Below the pieces are notes generated by a model that had not been told where the DNA came from, ran no database searches, and saw only the letters and a list, made by a program, of their open reading frames with translations. The position numbers and the translations under genes were made by a program. Positions 42,818 through 51,898 of a stretch of DNA of 64,000 nt are shown here, piece by piece (within the stretch, counting starts at the first letter, position 1; each line of letters begins with the position of its first letter). The stretch lies in the NCBI RefSeq assembly GCF_042659445.1, contig NZ_JBHSSR010000016.1. One strand, given 5' to 3'. This stretch comes from Macrococcoides epidermidis (GTDB lineage Bacteria > Bacillota > Bacilli > Staphylococcales > Staphylococcaceae).

Positions 42818-43669
42818 CTAATCCAGTGTATATTTAAAATGATTCATTTCATTGATTTTCTTAAATCCAATCGCTTCATAGAAAGCGATATTCTTTTCAC
42901 GTTTGCTTTTCACGGAAATCTGTACGCGCTTTGCGTGATGTTTGTTGAAGGCATGATCTACGGCAAAAGACACAAGCTCATGACCGATACCTTTATTTCG
43001 GTACTGTGGATGTGTCGCTAAATATTCGATATTACAAACATCATCGTCGTTGATTTGAATCCATATACAAGCTTTAACAAGTCCTTCATTTAAATAAAGG
43101 TATAGTTCATGTGATTGTCCAACTGTAGATAATATCTTCTCGCATTTAGCTTTATAGTCTACCTGTAAATCTTTCATAAGACGAGTAAAACTTTTTTTAT
43201 AAATAGGTTTATACTTGATGATTTGTGGTGCGATAGCTGTCGTTTTATTTTCTTCAGCTTCCATCGTATATGTTGTGCCTAAATATTGAGTGCGGAGATG
43301 TTTCATAACAGCCTGACCAAATCGATGTTCTTCATGGAAACTGAAATAATACGTTGTTGTACTTGGATGATTGCGTAAGAAATCCTGCCACATGACATCT
43401 ATCATATTAAGGGTTTCTTTATCTGTTTTTGTAGTAATTGGACCAAGAATATTTGCTTCAGTTTCATTAATATGTTCCATACCAAATGCGGCGATGATTT
43501 CATCACCCTCAGTAATTTGTAACATATCTTCCGGATCAATATTATTAAGTTGATCGATAATACTTTGTTTTGTGACACGTATGTTTCCTACGTGGTGTTT
43601 ACTATCCTGGTTTAGTTGGAACAAGAAATCAGCTAATAATTGTATATCTTTCATTTGAGAAATGTACAA
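42818..43669 (-). CDS. GNAT-family acetyltransferase
   Basis: 283 aa. The C-terminal half has the acetyl-CoA motif A (HPQYRNKGIGHELV) and the NIAFYEAIGFKK motif B. The N-terminal half looks like a degenerate GNAT repeat. The acceptor is unknown. The GTG at 43678 is immediately after AAGGA, too close; the TTG at 43669 has AAGGAG with 8-nt spacing and is preferred, and an ATG lies five codons later. It overlaps or abuts the end of the HAD gene, forming a two-gene operon. Confidence 0.8.
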   Translation of the reverse strand: MYISQMKDIQLLADFLFQLNQDSKHHVGNIRVTKQSIIDQLNNIDPEDMLQITEGDEIIAAFGMEHINETEANILGPITTKTDKETLNMIDVMWQDFLRNHPSTTTYYFSFHEEHRFGQAVMKHLRTQYLGTTYTMEAEENKTTAIAPQIIKYKPIYKKSFTRLMKDLQVDYKAKCEKILSTVGQSHELYLYLNEGLVKACIWIQINDDDVCNIEYLATHPQYRNKGIGHELVSFAVDHAFNKHHAKRVQISVKSKREKNIAFYEAIGFKKINEMNHFKYTLD

Positions 43670-43674
43670 GTCTT

Positions 43675-44487
43675 TCACTCCTTGAAATAATGCTGTAGTC
43701 CTTCTAATATGCCTCTATTATATGGTGAATTGGTATGGTGTTTATATTTAGATTTTGCTTCTTCAGTTGCGTTACTTACTAAATACCCATGTTTGACACT
43801 GTTTAGCATTAATAAGTCGTTCCCGCTATCGCCAAAAGCAAAGGTATGGTCTTTATCAACATTGAATTTTTCCATTAAATACTGCACTACTGCATGTTTA
43901 CCGGCAATAGATGGATAAAAATCTACATCGTAATGATTTTCCGGATCACCAATTTTAGGGTTACACTTGCTGACGTTAACGATAAAATTATGTTTTTTAC
44001 CAGTTGCCTTAATTAAATCAATATTTTCAGTATCCAGATCTCCTAATGAACGATAATAATAGTTACGAGAAAATGGTGCATTTTCAAAAGGGATTTGTGT
44101 GATAAGGTCTATATTTTGTTGTTTAAGTTGTTCTTCTATATTGAGAATGACGCTTTTATCAAAATTTAATTGTTGAAATTTATTATGATATGTTTCATCT
44201 CTAATCAGTCTATTATTTTTTACATAATATATCTCAGTGCCTGAGTTAGTCGAAATAAAATGTGGATAGTGTCTGTAATTTCCTTTTTCAAAACAAGCTT
44301 CTATCATTTCTTTAGTGCTTGCAGAAATAATGCCGAAAAGAATTCTTTTAGCTACAACATTTTGTTCTAAAAATGCGTCTAAGGCGAGTACATCTTCAGG
44401 ATTACTTAAATCATGTGCGAAAAACGTTTCGTCAAAATCCGAACAGATCAAGTATTCAACATTTTCCGGGAAATGAAGTGACTTCAT
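43675..44487 (-). CDS. HAD-superfamily hydrolase (Cof/sucrose-phosphatase type)
   Basis: 270 aa. Motif I is CSDFDETFF (nucleophile Asp), motif II has the Ser/Thr of IISAST, motif III the Lys before the FAFGDSGNDLLML motif IV. The cap is the type IIB seen in Cof-type and sucrose-phosphate phosphatases. Substrate unknown, probably a sugar phosphate. AAGGAGGGG lies before the ATG. The last codons and stop overlap the start region of the GNAT gene. Confidence 0.85.
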   Translation of the reverse strand: MKSLHFPENVEYLICSDFDETFFAHDLSNPEDVLALDAFLEQNVVAKRILFGIISASTKEMIEACFEKGNYRHYPHFISTNSGTEIYYVKNNRLIRDETYHNKFQQLNFDKSVILNIEEQLKQQNIDLITQIPFENAPFSRNYYYRSLGDLDTENIDLIKATGKKHNFIVNVSKCNPKIGDPENHYDVDFYPSIAGKHAVVQYLMEKFNVDKDHTFAFGDSGNDLLMLNSVKHGYLVSNATEEAKSKYKHHTNSPYNRGILEGLQHYFKE

Positions 44488-44557
44488 TACATCCCCTCCT
44501 TATTTTATTTAAGCATAACGGAGTCATTATTAAATAACAATTGTAAATATCAAAAAA

Positions 44558-44585
44558 ACAGATGATTCTAAAAATCTGTTATAAT
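44558..44585 (+). promoter_or_regulatory. topB promoter with overlapping inverted repeat
   Basis: TGTTATAAT (44577-44585) is an extended -10 about 32 nt before topB. A 7-bp inverted repeat (AACAGAT at 44558-44564, ATCTGTT at 44574-44580) runs into it. It may be an operator or chance. Confidence 0.5.
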
Positions 44586-44617
44586 TTAAGAAATCAAAAG
44601 AGAATAGGACGGATAAT

Positions 44618-46747
44618 ATGAAATCAGTAGTACTTGCTGAAAAGCCTTCAGTAGCACGTGATATAGCGCGTGTATTGAATTGTAATCAAAAGAAAAATGG
44701 ATATATGGAGAACAATCAGTATATCGTAACATGGGCGTTAGGGCATTTAGTGACGAATGCAGACCCTGAGCAATATGATAGTAAATATAAGACTTGGGAT
44801 ATGAAAGATCTTCCGATATTACCTGAACGTATGAAATCAGTAGTAATCGGTAAGACGCGTAAGCAGTTTAACGTCGTAAAAAGTCAGATTGAACGTCAAG
44901 ATGTGAATGAAGTAATCATCGCGACAGATGCGGGTCGTGAAGGAGAGCTTGTAGCGCGTTTAATATTAGAGAAATGTAAAGGGAATAAACCTGTTAAACG
45001 TTTATGGATTTCATCAGTTACAGATGGAGCAATCCGTGAAGGATTTAAAAAGCTAAAGCCGGGGAGTGCGTATCATGGTTTATATCAAGCCGCACTTGCG
45101 CGTAGTGAGGCAGACTGGATTGTTGGTATTAATGCAACACGTGCTTTGACGACGAAATATGATGCGCAACTTTCAACTGGACGTGTACAAACGCCTACAT
45201 TACAAATGGTGAAAATCAGACAAGATGCTATCAATCAATTTCAACCAAGAAAATATTATGGTTTAAATATTGTTGTTGATGGGGTGACTTTTAACTGGCA
45301 GTCACCAAATAGAATCTTTGATGAAACAGTTGTAGACGAACTTATTAAAGCATTGCAAACCGAAAAAGCAGTTATAAGCGATGTTGTAACGAACGAGAAG
45401 AAACGATATCCAGGTAAGCTATATGATTTAACTTCTTTGCAGCAAGACGCATATCGCAGATTTAAATATTCTGCTAAAGAAACGTTAAGCACGATGCAAA
45501 ATTTATATGAATCACATAAACTTGTGACTTATCCACGTACTGATTCAAACTATTTAACGACTGATATGGTAAGTACATTAAAAGATCGTGTAGCTTCACT
45601 TTCATCAACTGAATATCGTACACAAGTTGTTGAATTATTAAAGTCACCAATCAAAGGCGGCAGCCATTTTATCAATAACGCTAAAGTAAGTGATCATCAT
45701 GCGATTGTACCGACAGAAGTGCGTGTAAATCTTGATAGCTTAAGTGGACGAGAGCAAAATATCTATATGTTGATAGCGGAACGTTTTTTAAGCAATTTAT
45801 TACCACCGAATGTCTACGCAGAACAAAAAGTCACTGTAAATATTGGTGGGTCTATTTTTGTAGCGAAACAGGAACAAACTGTAACATTAGGATTTAAGGC
45901 ATTAAATCATCAAGCTTCTTTAGAAAAACATCATCGTTTCGTAAAAGGCACGACTTTAGAAAACATTAAAATTAATAAAACAACGCATGAAACTGAGCCA
46001 CCTCCATATTTAAATGAAGGCACATTATTAAAAGCGATGGAAAATCCAAGTAGCATATTTGAGATTGATAAGACAGCACAATCAACGCTCAAATCTGCTG
46101 GTGGTATTGGTACCGTTGCCACGCGTGCAGATATTATAGAAAAACTTTATAATTTAAATGCGATAGAGAACTTTAATGGCAATATTAAAGTGACGAATAA
46201 AGGACGACAATTGTTAGAACTTGCACCAAATGCGTTGAAATCACCAGAACTTACGGCTGATTGGGAACATAAGCTCACGTTAATTGAGAAAAATAAATAT
46301 GATAAAAATAAATTTATAGGTGAGATGCGCAAATTCACGAAAGAGATTATCGATGAGATTAAATCAAGTGAAGATAAATTTAAACACGATAATTTGACGA
46401 CAACAGAATGTCCAACGTGTGGTAAATTCATGTTGGAGAAAAAGACGCGTAATGGTAAGATGCTCGTTTGTCAGGATCCAACATGTGGCACGAAAAAGAA
46501 TGTGCAACGCAAAACAAATGCACGCTGTCCTGAATGTAAAAAGAAATTAACGTTACATGGTAAAGGTCCGAAAGCGATGTACAGTTGTATTTGTGGTTTC
46601 CGTGAAACGCAGGAACAAATGGATAAACGATTTAAATCACGTAAAACTGGTAAAGTATCGAAAAATGAAATGAAGAAGTATATGAAAAAAGAGGAAGAAC
46701 CGATTAACAATCCATTTGCAGACGCTTTAAAAAACTTAAATCTTTAG
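44618..46747 (+). CDS. topB: DNA topoisomerase III
   Basis: 709 aa type IA topoisomerase. The toprim domain starts at VVLAEKPSVARDIARVL, with the metal-site acids in DAGREGELVARLI. The active tyrosine is Y305 in LVTYPRTDSNYL. Two C-terminal zinc-type modules are seen: CPTCGKF with a later CQDPTCG, and CPECKKK with a later CICG. Length is close to the S. aureus protein. It decatenates DNA intermediates. It stands alone; the next gene has its own promoter. Confidence 0.95.
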   Translation: MKSVVLAEKPSVARDIARVLNCNQKKNGYMENNQYIVTWALGHLVTNADPEQYDSKYKTWDMKDLPILPERMKSVVIGKTRKQFNVVKSQIERQDVNEVIIATDAGREGELVARLILEKCKGNKPVKRLWISSVTDGAIREGFKKLKPGSAYHGLYQAALARSEADWIVGINATRALTTKYDAQLSTGRVQTPTLQMVKIRQDAINQFQPRKYYGLNIVVDGVTFNWQSPNRIFDETVVDELIKALQTEKAVISDVVTNEKKRYPGKLYDLTSLQQDAYRRFKYSAKETLSTMQNLYESHKLVTYPRTDSNYLTTDMVSTLKDRVASLSSTEYRTQVVELLKSPIKGGSHFINNAKVSDHHAIVPTEVRVNLDSLSGREQNIYMLIAERFLSNLLPPNVYAEQKVTVNIGGSIFVAKQEQTVTLGFKALNHQASLEKHHRFVKGTTLENIKINKTTHETEPPPYLNEGTLLKAMENPSSIFEIDKTAQSTLKSAGGIGTVATRADIIEKLYNLNAIENFNGNIKVTNKGRQLLELAPNALKSPELTADWEHKLTLIEKNKYDKNKFIGEMRKFTKEIIDEIKSSEDKFKHDNLTTTECPTCGKFMLEKKTRNGKMLVCQDPTCGTKKNVQRKTNARCPECKKKLTLHGKGPKAMYSCICGFRETQEQMDKRFKSRKTGKVSKNEMKKYMKKEEEPINNPFADALKNLNL

Positions 46748-46763
46748 TAGATTTTGTGAACAT

Positions 46764-46777
46764 TGTTACCGTTTTCA
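46764..46777. promoter_or_regulatory. CcpA (cre) site in the DASS promoter
   Basis: TGTTACCGTTTTCA matches the full cre consensus TGWNANCGNTNWCA. It lies just upstream of the -10 and over the -35 region, a repressing position for catabolite control of organic acid uptake. Confidence 0.75.
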
Positions 46778-46784
46778 CAGAACA

Positions 46785-46793
46785 TGATACAAT
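46785..46793 (+). promoter_or_regulatory. DASS gene promoter (extended -10)
   Basis: TGATACAAT is an extended -10 32 nt before the DASS start codon, with no good -35; TTGTTA lies at 19-nt spacing within the cre. Confidence 0.55.
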
Positions 46794-46824
46794 AGGATTG
46801 AATAAAGTTAAGGGGGCTTCTACT

Positions 46825-48342
46825 ATGGAAGAAGTTAAAAAGAAGTTGAATTTAAAGCCGTATTGGATTATTTTAAGTTTTATCGTCTTAATTGCTATCA
46901 TATTACTACCGACACCAGCAGATTTGCCGATTATGGCTAAGATGGCACTTGCTATTTTAGCATTTGCAGTGATTATGTGGGTCACTGAAGCGGTGAGTTA
47001 TCCGGTTTCCAGTATGATGATCGTAGCATTGATCATCATGTTGATAGGTTTTAGTCCGATTCAAAAATTAGGTGCAGCAATGGGTAACCCAATGGTAGCA
47101 GGGAAACCATTAGCTGAAGATGCGATGTTCGGAACACAAAATGCATTGAAAATTGCATTCAGTGGATTCTCGAGTTCTGCAGTAGCACTAGTTGCAGCAG
47201 CGTTATTCTTAGCAACTGCAATGCAGGTAACCAATTTGCATAAACGTCTTGCATTACTTGTCTTATCTGTAGTTGGTAATAAAACAAATGCGGTTGTAGC
47301 AGGTTCGATCATTGTTTCAATTATACTCGCATTCTTTGTGCCTTCAGCTACGGCAAGAGCAGGTGCTGTAGTACCAATTTTATTAGGTATGGTAACAGCA
47401 TTTGGTGCAAAAAAAGAATCACGACTCGCAGCCTTACTTGTTATTACTGCTGTTCAGGCAGTGTCTATCTGGAACGTAGGTATAAAGACAGGTGCAGCAC
47501 AAAATATGGTCGCTATGGGATTTATCAATAAACAATTTAACCAGGATGTATCTTGGGGTGAGTGGTTTATGTATGCAGCACCATGGTCAATATTAATGTC
47601 AATTGCCTTATATTTCATTATGATCACAGTTATTAAGCCTGAAACGAAAGAAATTGAAGGCGGTAAAGAGTTAGTGAAGAAACAACTTGCTGAACTTGGT
47701 CCGGTTACTGCAAGAGAATGGCGACTCATCGCTATTTCAGTAGCATTATTATTCTTCTGGGCAACAGAAGCGAAGTTACACCCAATTGATTCTTCTTCTA
47801 TTACGCTAGTAGCATTAGCGATTATGTTAACACCTAAAGTCGGTGTATTTACGTGGAAAGATGTTGAGAAGTTAATTCCATGGGGAACGATCATTGTATT
47901 TGCGATCGGTATCTCTCTAGGAAATTTATTACTGCAAACAACAGCAGCCCAATGGCTAAGTGATAAAACGTTTGGATTAATGGGGTTAGAACATATGCCG
48001 TTACTTGCAACAATCGCTTTAATTACATTGTTCAACATTATCATTCACTTAGGCTTTGCAAGTGCTACTAGTTTAGCGAGTGCCTTAATTCCAGTGTTTA
48101 TTGCCTTAACTGCAACACTAGGACTGAAAGATAACGCTATTGGTTTTGTGTTAATTCAGCAATTTGTCATCAGCTTTGGCTTCTTATTACCAGTATCAGC
48201 ACCACAAAACATGTTGGCATATGGTACAGGTACATTTACGGTAAAAGACTTCTTAAAAACAGGTATCGCATTAACAATTATCGGTTACTTACTTATCCTG
48301 TTATTTAGTGCGACGTATTGGCAGTGGATAGGATTGTTATAA
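46825..48342 (+). CDS. DASS-family anion:sodium symporter
   Basis: 505 aa with about 12 spans. The divalent-anion symporter pattern is visible: ITEAVSYPVSS-type segment (VTEAVSYPVSSMM), the first helical hairpin tip SATARAGAVVPI and the second-half tip SATSLASALIPV, with SAPQNMLAYGTG near the end. This places it with the CitT/SLC13 group for di- or tricarboxylates; S. aureus SdcS is a distant relative. The longest frame starts 23 codons upstream inside the promoter; the ATG at 46825 has AAGGGGG. The cre site suggests repression on glucose. Confidence 0.88.
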   Translation: MEEVKKKLNLKPYWIILSFIVLIAIILLPTPADLPIMAKMALAILAFAVIMWVTEAVSYPVSSMMIVALIIMLIGFSPIQKLGAAMGNPMVAGKPLAEDAMFGTQNALKIAFSGFSSSAVALVAAALFLATAMQVTNLHKRLALLVLSVVGNKTNAVVAGSIIVSIILAFFVPSATARAGAVVPILLGMVTAFGAKKESRLAALLVITAVQAVSIWNVGIKTGAAQNMVAMGFINKQFNQDVSWGEWFMYAAPWSILMSIALYFIMITVIKPETKEIEGGKELVKKQLAELGPVTAREWRLIAISVALLFFWATEAKLHPIDSSSITLVALAIMLTPKVGVFTWKDVEKLIPWGTIIVFAIGISLGNLLLQTTAAQWLSDKTFGLMGLEHMPLLATIALITLFNIIIHLGFASATSLASALIPVFIALTATLGLKDNAIGFVLIQQFVISFGFLLPVSAPQNMLAYGTGTFTVKDFLKTGIALTIIGYLLILLFSATYWQWIGLL

Positions 48343-48359
48343 AAAATGACCAAAATAAG

Positions 48360-48391
48360 GAGCACAGTGAAAAATTCACTGTGCTCTTGTT
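48360..48391. terminator. Bidirectional terminator
   Basis: A perfect 12-bp stem (GAGCACAGTGAA with TTCACTGTGCTC, 3-nt loop) lies between the convergent DASS and PepSY genes. The plus-strand tail is only TTGTTGTG. Confidence 0.8.
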
Positions 48392-48394
48392 GTG

Positions 48395-49111
48395 TTATGC
48401 ATCTTTAGATAAAATTTTCATATCTTTCGCATCAAGTTCAAATTCTTTAGATTTACCATCTTGACCTTTTAATTCAACGTTATATTTAAATTTACCATCA
48501 TCGTGATCAAGTGACCACTCTTTAATATCTCCATTGTAAACTTTTTGTGCAGCTTTTATGATTTTATCAGCTGGAACAAATTTACCGTAATCAAAAGTCT
48601 TTACGTTATCTTCATCATCTTCTACTTGAGTAGAGATAATTTTGTTTTGTTCAGCATTTACTTTAATTTCATGTGTCTTCTTATTTGTATCAATTAAAGA
48701 TATAGAATAGATCCATTGACCGTTATCACGATCGAATGAAATACTTTCTAGATCACCAGGAATTTTTTTCTGTGCAGTTTTAATTGCATCTTCTGGTAAT
48801 ACTTTAATATCATCTAATTTAATAGAAGCTTCATTTTTATCGTTATCATCATCAGCTTCAGTAGCTTCATCTTCATTGTCTACGTCATCTTGTTCTTCTA
48901 CGCTACTGTCGCCTTCTTCTTTTGCATCGTTCTTTTCGTCAGCATTATCGTCTTTGTCATTTGTATCCGTTGCTTTTGTATCCGTTTTTTCTGTTTGTTG
49001 TTCTTGTTTAGACTCGTCTTTTGGAGATTTTTCAATATCTTTCGCGTCATTATTACATGCTGCAAGCGCAAGTGCCGAAGATAGAATTAAACTTAATATT
49101 TTAAATTTCAT
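48395..49111 (-). CDS. PepSY-domain lipoprotein
   Basis: 238 aa. The first 19 residues form a lipoprotein signal ending LAAC, so the protein is membrane-anchored outside. A low-complexity acidic linker (about 25-100, rich in Asp, Glu, Lys and Thr) is followed by two PepSY modules (about 105-170 and 175-238), each with a basic helix then WIYSIS- or FKYNVE-type strands. PepSY domains are linked to protease control or wall sensing. The longest frame adds 14 codons; the ATG at 49111 has AAAGGAGG. Confidence 0.85.
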   Translation of the reverse strand: MKFKILSLILSSALALAACNNDAKDIEKSPKDESKQEQQTEKTDTKATDTNDKDDNADEKNDAKEEGDSSVEEQDDVDNEDEATEADDDNDKNEASIKLDDIKVLPEDAIKTAQKKIPGDLESISFDRDNGQWIYSISLIDTNKKTHEIKVNAEQNKIISTQVEDDEDNVKTFDYGKFVPADKIIKAAQKVYNGDIKEWSLDHDDGKFKYNVELKGQDGKSKEFELDAKDMKILSKDA

Positions 49112-49304
49112 AATAATAATTCCTCCTTTGTTATTTATATTTTGTATTCCCAAAATATAGACAAAAAAACATTCAAATGATTTATATGCATTTTTTATTA
49201 TGATTAAGACATAATGACTATAGAAAGTTTAAAAGATATAACTTTAGGATAAGAAAAATAACTAAAATACGAATATTAAAATTAATATTCATAAAATTGT
49301 ATTG

Positions 49305-49318
49305 ATTTTTCCGAACGT
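49305..49318. promoter_or_regulatory. Candidate PurR box
   Basis: CCGAAC (49311-49316) with T-rich left flank fits most of the PurBox AWWWCCGAACWWT. It lies about 50 nt before the purine permease start, near a TTGATT -35. The usual inverted second box is not clear, so confidence is limited. Confidence 0.4.
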
Positions 49319-49365
49319 TGAGATTAGACTATACAAGTATAAAAATTAAAAAAGGGAAGTGCACA

Positions 49366-50703
49366 ATGAGAAAATATTTTAAATTTGATGAATTAGGCAC
49401 GGATTATAAAAGAGAGATACTTGGTGGATTAACGACGTTCTTATCAATGGCGTATATTTTAGCAGTTAACCCGGCGATGTTATCTTTAGCAGGCGTTAAA
49501 GGTATTCCTGAGAGTATGCGTATGGATGCGGGTGCAGTTTTCGTTGCTACAATTTTAGCTTCAATCGTCGGTTGTTTATTTATGGGGCTTATTGCGAACT
49601 ATCCTATTGCCTTAGCACCAGGTATGGGACTTAATGCATTCTTCGCATTCACGGTTGTATTACAATATAATATTCCATGGCAAACTGGATTAACAGGTGT
49701 ATTATTCTCTGGTATCTTCTTTGCATTGCTTACGATGACCGGTCTTCGCGAAACGATTATTAATGCAATTCCATTTGAACTTAAAATGGCAGTGTCAGCA
49801 GGTATTGGATTATTCATTACTTTCGTTGGTTTAAAAGGTGCTGGTATCGTTCAGGCAAATGAAGCGACATTAGTATCTTTAGGGAACTTACATGATCCTC
49901 ATGTATTGCTTGCTGTAGCAGGTATCGTACTAACGATAATTTTAATGGCTAAACGTATTCCGGGTAGTATTTTTATCGGAATGATCATTACGGCTATTGC
50001 AGGTATGTTGTTCGGATTAATCGATGCACCGAAGCAAATCATTGGAGCAGTACCGAGTATTGAGCCGACTTTCGGTAAAGCATTCTATGCTTTTAGTAAT
50101 CCTTCTGAATTATTAAACTGGAAATTCATTTCAGTTGTACTTACATTCCTATTCATCGATTTCTTTGACACAGCAGGAACATTAGTTGCTGTTGCAACAC
50201 AAGCAGGTTTAGTAAAAGATAATAAATTACCAAGAGCAGGACGTTCGTTATTTGCAGATTCATTAGCGACAATTACGGGAGCAATATTCGGTACATCTAC
50301 TACAACATCTTATATCGAGTCATCTGCAGGTGTAGCAGTTGGAGCACGTACAGGATTTGCAAGTGTTGTTACAGCAATCTGTTTTGCATTGGCTTTATTC
50401 TTCTCACCATTAATGTCAGTAGTTACGAGTGCAGTAACAGCACCCGCATTAGTGATCGTAGGTGTATTGATGGTTAGTAATTTAAATAAGATAGAATGGC
50501 CGAAGTTCGAAATCGCAGTACCGGCATTTTTAACAATTATTATGATGCCATTAACATATTCAATCGCTACAGGTATTGCTTGTGGATTTATCTTCTATCC
50601 TATTACGATGGTTATGGCGAAACGTCATAAAGAAGTGCATCCAATTATGTACTTCATGGCAGTAGTTTTTATTTGTTATTTTGCTTTCGTACAACATTCA
50701 TAA
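49366..50703 (+). CDS. pbuG: AzgA/PbuG-type purine permease (NCS2)
   Basis: 445 aa with about 12-14 spans. The N-terminal GGLTTFLSMAYILAVNP, the GMGLNAFFAF loop and the FLFIDFFDTAGTLVAVA segment are AzgA-type hallmarks, giving guanine/hypoxanthine rather than xanthine specificity (family knowledge). The later STTTSYIESSAGVAVGARTG stretch holds the ligand site. The longest frame begins in the promoter; the ATG at 49366 has AAGGGAAG. A purine riboswitch is not visible in the leader; a PurBox may be. Confidence 0.88.
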   Translation: MRKYFKFDELGTDYKREILGGLTTFLSMAYILAVNPAMLSLAGVKGIPESMRMDAGAVFVATILASIVGCLFMGLIANYPIALAPGMGLNAFFAFTVVLQYNIPWQTGLTGVLFSGIFFALLTMTGLRETIINAIPFELKMAVSAGIGLFITFVGLKGAGIVQANEATLVSLGNLHDPHVLLAVAGIVLTIILMAKRIPGSIFIGMIITAIAGMLFGLIDAPKQIIGAVPSIEPTFGKAFYAFSNPSELLNWKFISVVLTFLFIDFFDTAGTLVAVATQAGLVKDNKLPRAGRSLFADSLATITGAIFGTSTTTSYIESSAGVAVGARTGFASVVTAICFALALFFSPLMSVVTSAVTAPALVIVGVLMVSNLNKIEWPKFEIAVPAFLTIIMMPLTYSIATGIACGFIFYPITMVMAKRHKEVHPIMYFMAVVFICYFAFVQHS

Positions 50704-50742
50704 AAAAATTGCGGATTCTACTATTAGAATCCGCAATTTTTT
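50703..50742. terminator. Strong bidirectional terminator
   Basis: An 18-bp stem (six A at its foot, ATTGCGGATTCTA arm) with a 4-nt loop and T-tracts on both strands separates the permease from the convergent membrane gene. Confidence 0.92.
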
Positions 50743-51139
50743 AATTTTTATATTCTCTTACTGTTTCACCGGCACGACGACTATTGTAATGCGTTGTATT
50801 GCCTCTATATTCGCGCGTATTTAACACGATTCCGATATAAACTAACATTAAGAAGAACATTAACCAGTGCATAAACATTCCTACAACTGGAATGAATGCT
50901 ATGGCGTTTGCAATAATGCCTACTACAGCAATTGTAGAAAGTGAAAATCTCGCTTCATTTGAGCGATCAAGTGCGGTGATGAGTAACATGATAATGTAAA
51001 TCGAAATATTACTACCAAGCGGTGCCCAACCTAAAGATAAGACATAAGTACCTCCTAAGAAAGGTAATCCCATAAACCCTTCAGAAAACAACATAATAAA
51101 ACCAAGAATCAATAAAATAATACGTATTGGACTTTTCAT
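50741..51139 (-). CDS. Hypothetical membrane protein
   Basis: 132 aa with about four spans (near 5-22, 27-60, 67-85 and 88-108) and a hydrophilic tail rich in Arg, Asn, Thr and Tyr. No family is recognised. The longest frame begins at a TTG that overlaps the GGAGGG ribosome site; the ATG at 51139 is preferred. It is divergent from the S10 operon. Confidence 0.7.
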   Translation of the reverse strand: MKSPIRIILLILGFIMLFSEGFMGLPFLGGTYVLSLGWAPLGSNISIYIIMLLITALDRSNEARFSLSTIAVVGIIANAIAFIPVVGMFMHWLMFFLMLVYIGIVLNTREYRGNTTHYNSRRAGETVREYKN

Positions 51140-51396
51140 TTTTATACCCTCCAAAATTTAAAAGTAACAAATGAAACTTTTTCTTTGTATATACATTATA
51201 ACATGGTATAATCATATTCTATGTAAAAACGCTCAGTTAGACATTTTAAAGTTTCTTCTATATTAAATACAGAATAATAAGCGCTTAATATATAATTAAT
51301 TCATATATATCTATACCTTGAATTTTTGATATTTACTAATAATTAATAAAGATTTAGATAATCTTAAAAATATATTAACAAATATCATGAAAACTA

Positions 51397-51425
51397 TTGC
51401 TTATTCATTTATATTCGTGTATTAT
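51397..51425 (+). promoter_or_regulatory. S10 operon promoter
   Basis: TTGCTT (51397-51402) and TATTAT (51420-51425) at 17-nt spacing. The predicted start near 51432 leaves a leader of about 130 nt before rpsJ. Confidence 0.65.
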
Positions 51426-51431
51426 ATCTAC

Positions 51432-51563
51432 TGTTGGACTTTAAAAAGCGATGAAGCGAGAGGTTACTGACACACCCGGCCGCTTTGCCATGGCGATGTG
51501 TTTGACAATTTTCGTGGAGAAGTCTATCAAACCAAAATAGACGTTACAAGAGGAGGTAAAATT
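51432..51563 (+). promoter_or_regulatory. Structured S10 operon leader RNA
   Basis: The leader contains ACACA (about 51468-51475) and TGTGT (about 51496-51501) enclosing a GC-rich block with CGGCCGCTTTGCCATGGCG, well above local GC and similar to the sequence before rpsJ in S. aureus as I recall it. It can form a branched hairpin. An autogenous control element for the operon (as L4 does in E. coli) is the likely role, by inference. Confidence 0.55.
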
Positions 51564-51872
51564 ATGGCAAAACAAAAAATTCGTATTCGTTTGAAAGCGT
51601 ATGATCACCGCGTGATCGATCAATCAGCTGAGAAAATCGTAGAAACTGCAAAACGTTCAGGTGCAGAAGTATCAGGACCGATTCCGTTACCGACGGAAAA
51701 AACAGTTTATACAATTATCCGTGCCGTTCATAAGTACAAAGATTCTCGTGAACAGTTTGAACAACGCACACACAAACGTTTAATCGACATTGTTAACCCT
51801 ACACCTAAAACAGTTGATGCTCTTATGGGCTTAAACTTACCATCAGGCGTAGACATCGAAATCAAATTATAA
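51564..51872 (+). CDS. rpsJ: 30S ribosomal protein S10
   Basis: 102 aa. The N-terminus MAKQKIRIRLKAYDHR and the THKRLIDI segment identify S10 (NusE), which also serves in antitermination with NusB. The reading frame stays open for 22 codons into the leader RNA, but AGGAGG before ATG 51564 decides the start. It is first of the S10 operon. Confidence 0.97.
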   Translation: MAKQKIRIRLKAYDHRVIDQSAEKIVETAKRSGAEVSGPIPLPTEKTVYTIIRAVHKYKDSREQFEQRTHKRLIDIVNPTPKTVDALMGLNLPSGVDIEIKL

Positions 51873-51898
51873 TAATAAAGTAGGAGGTGCGACTTTCG

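Larger units (their letters stand above)
51140..51563. other. Intergenic region before the S10 operon
   Basis: A 424-base, very AT-rich gap. The left part holds a probable minus-strand -10 (TGTTATAAT, about 51196-51204). A 10-bp palindrome TAAGCGCTTA is at 51278-51287. The right part holds the rpsJ promoter and a structured leader, described separately. No other gene is seen. Confidence 0.6.

Noticed and set aside
46754..46780. Second Rex-type site before the DASS gene (TTGTGAA and TTCACA)
   Set aside because: The half-sites are about 13 nt apart, too far for Rex; the cre match explains the conserved part better.
47454..48044. 196-codon minus-strand frame opposite the DASS symporter
   Set aside because: Complementary-strand shadow of a hydrophobic gene, with no ribosome site or recognisable domain.
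51498..51563. N-terminal extension of S10
   Set aside because: The frame is open but covers the structured leader; S10 length and AGGAGG fix the start at 51564.
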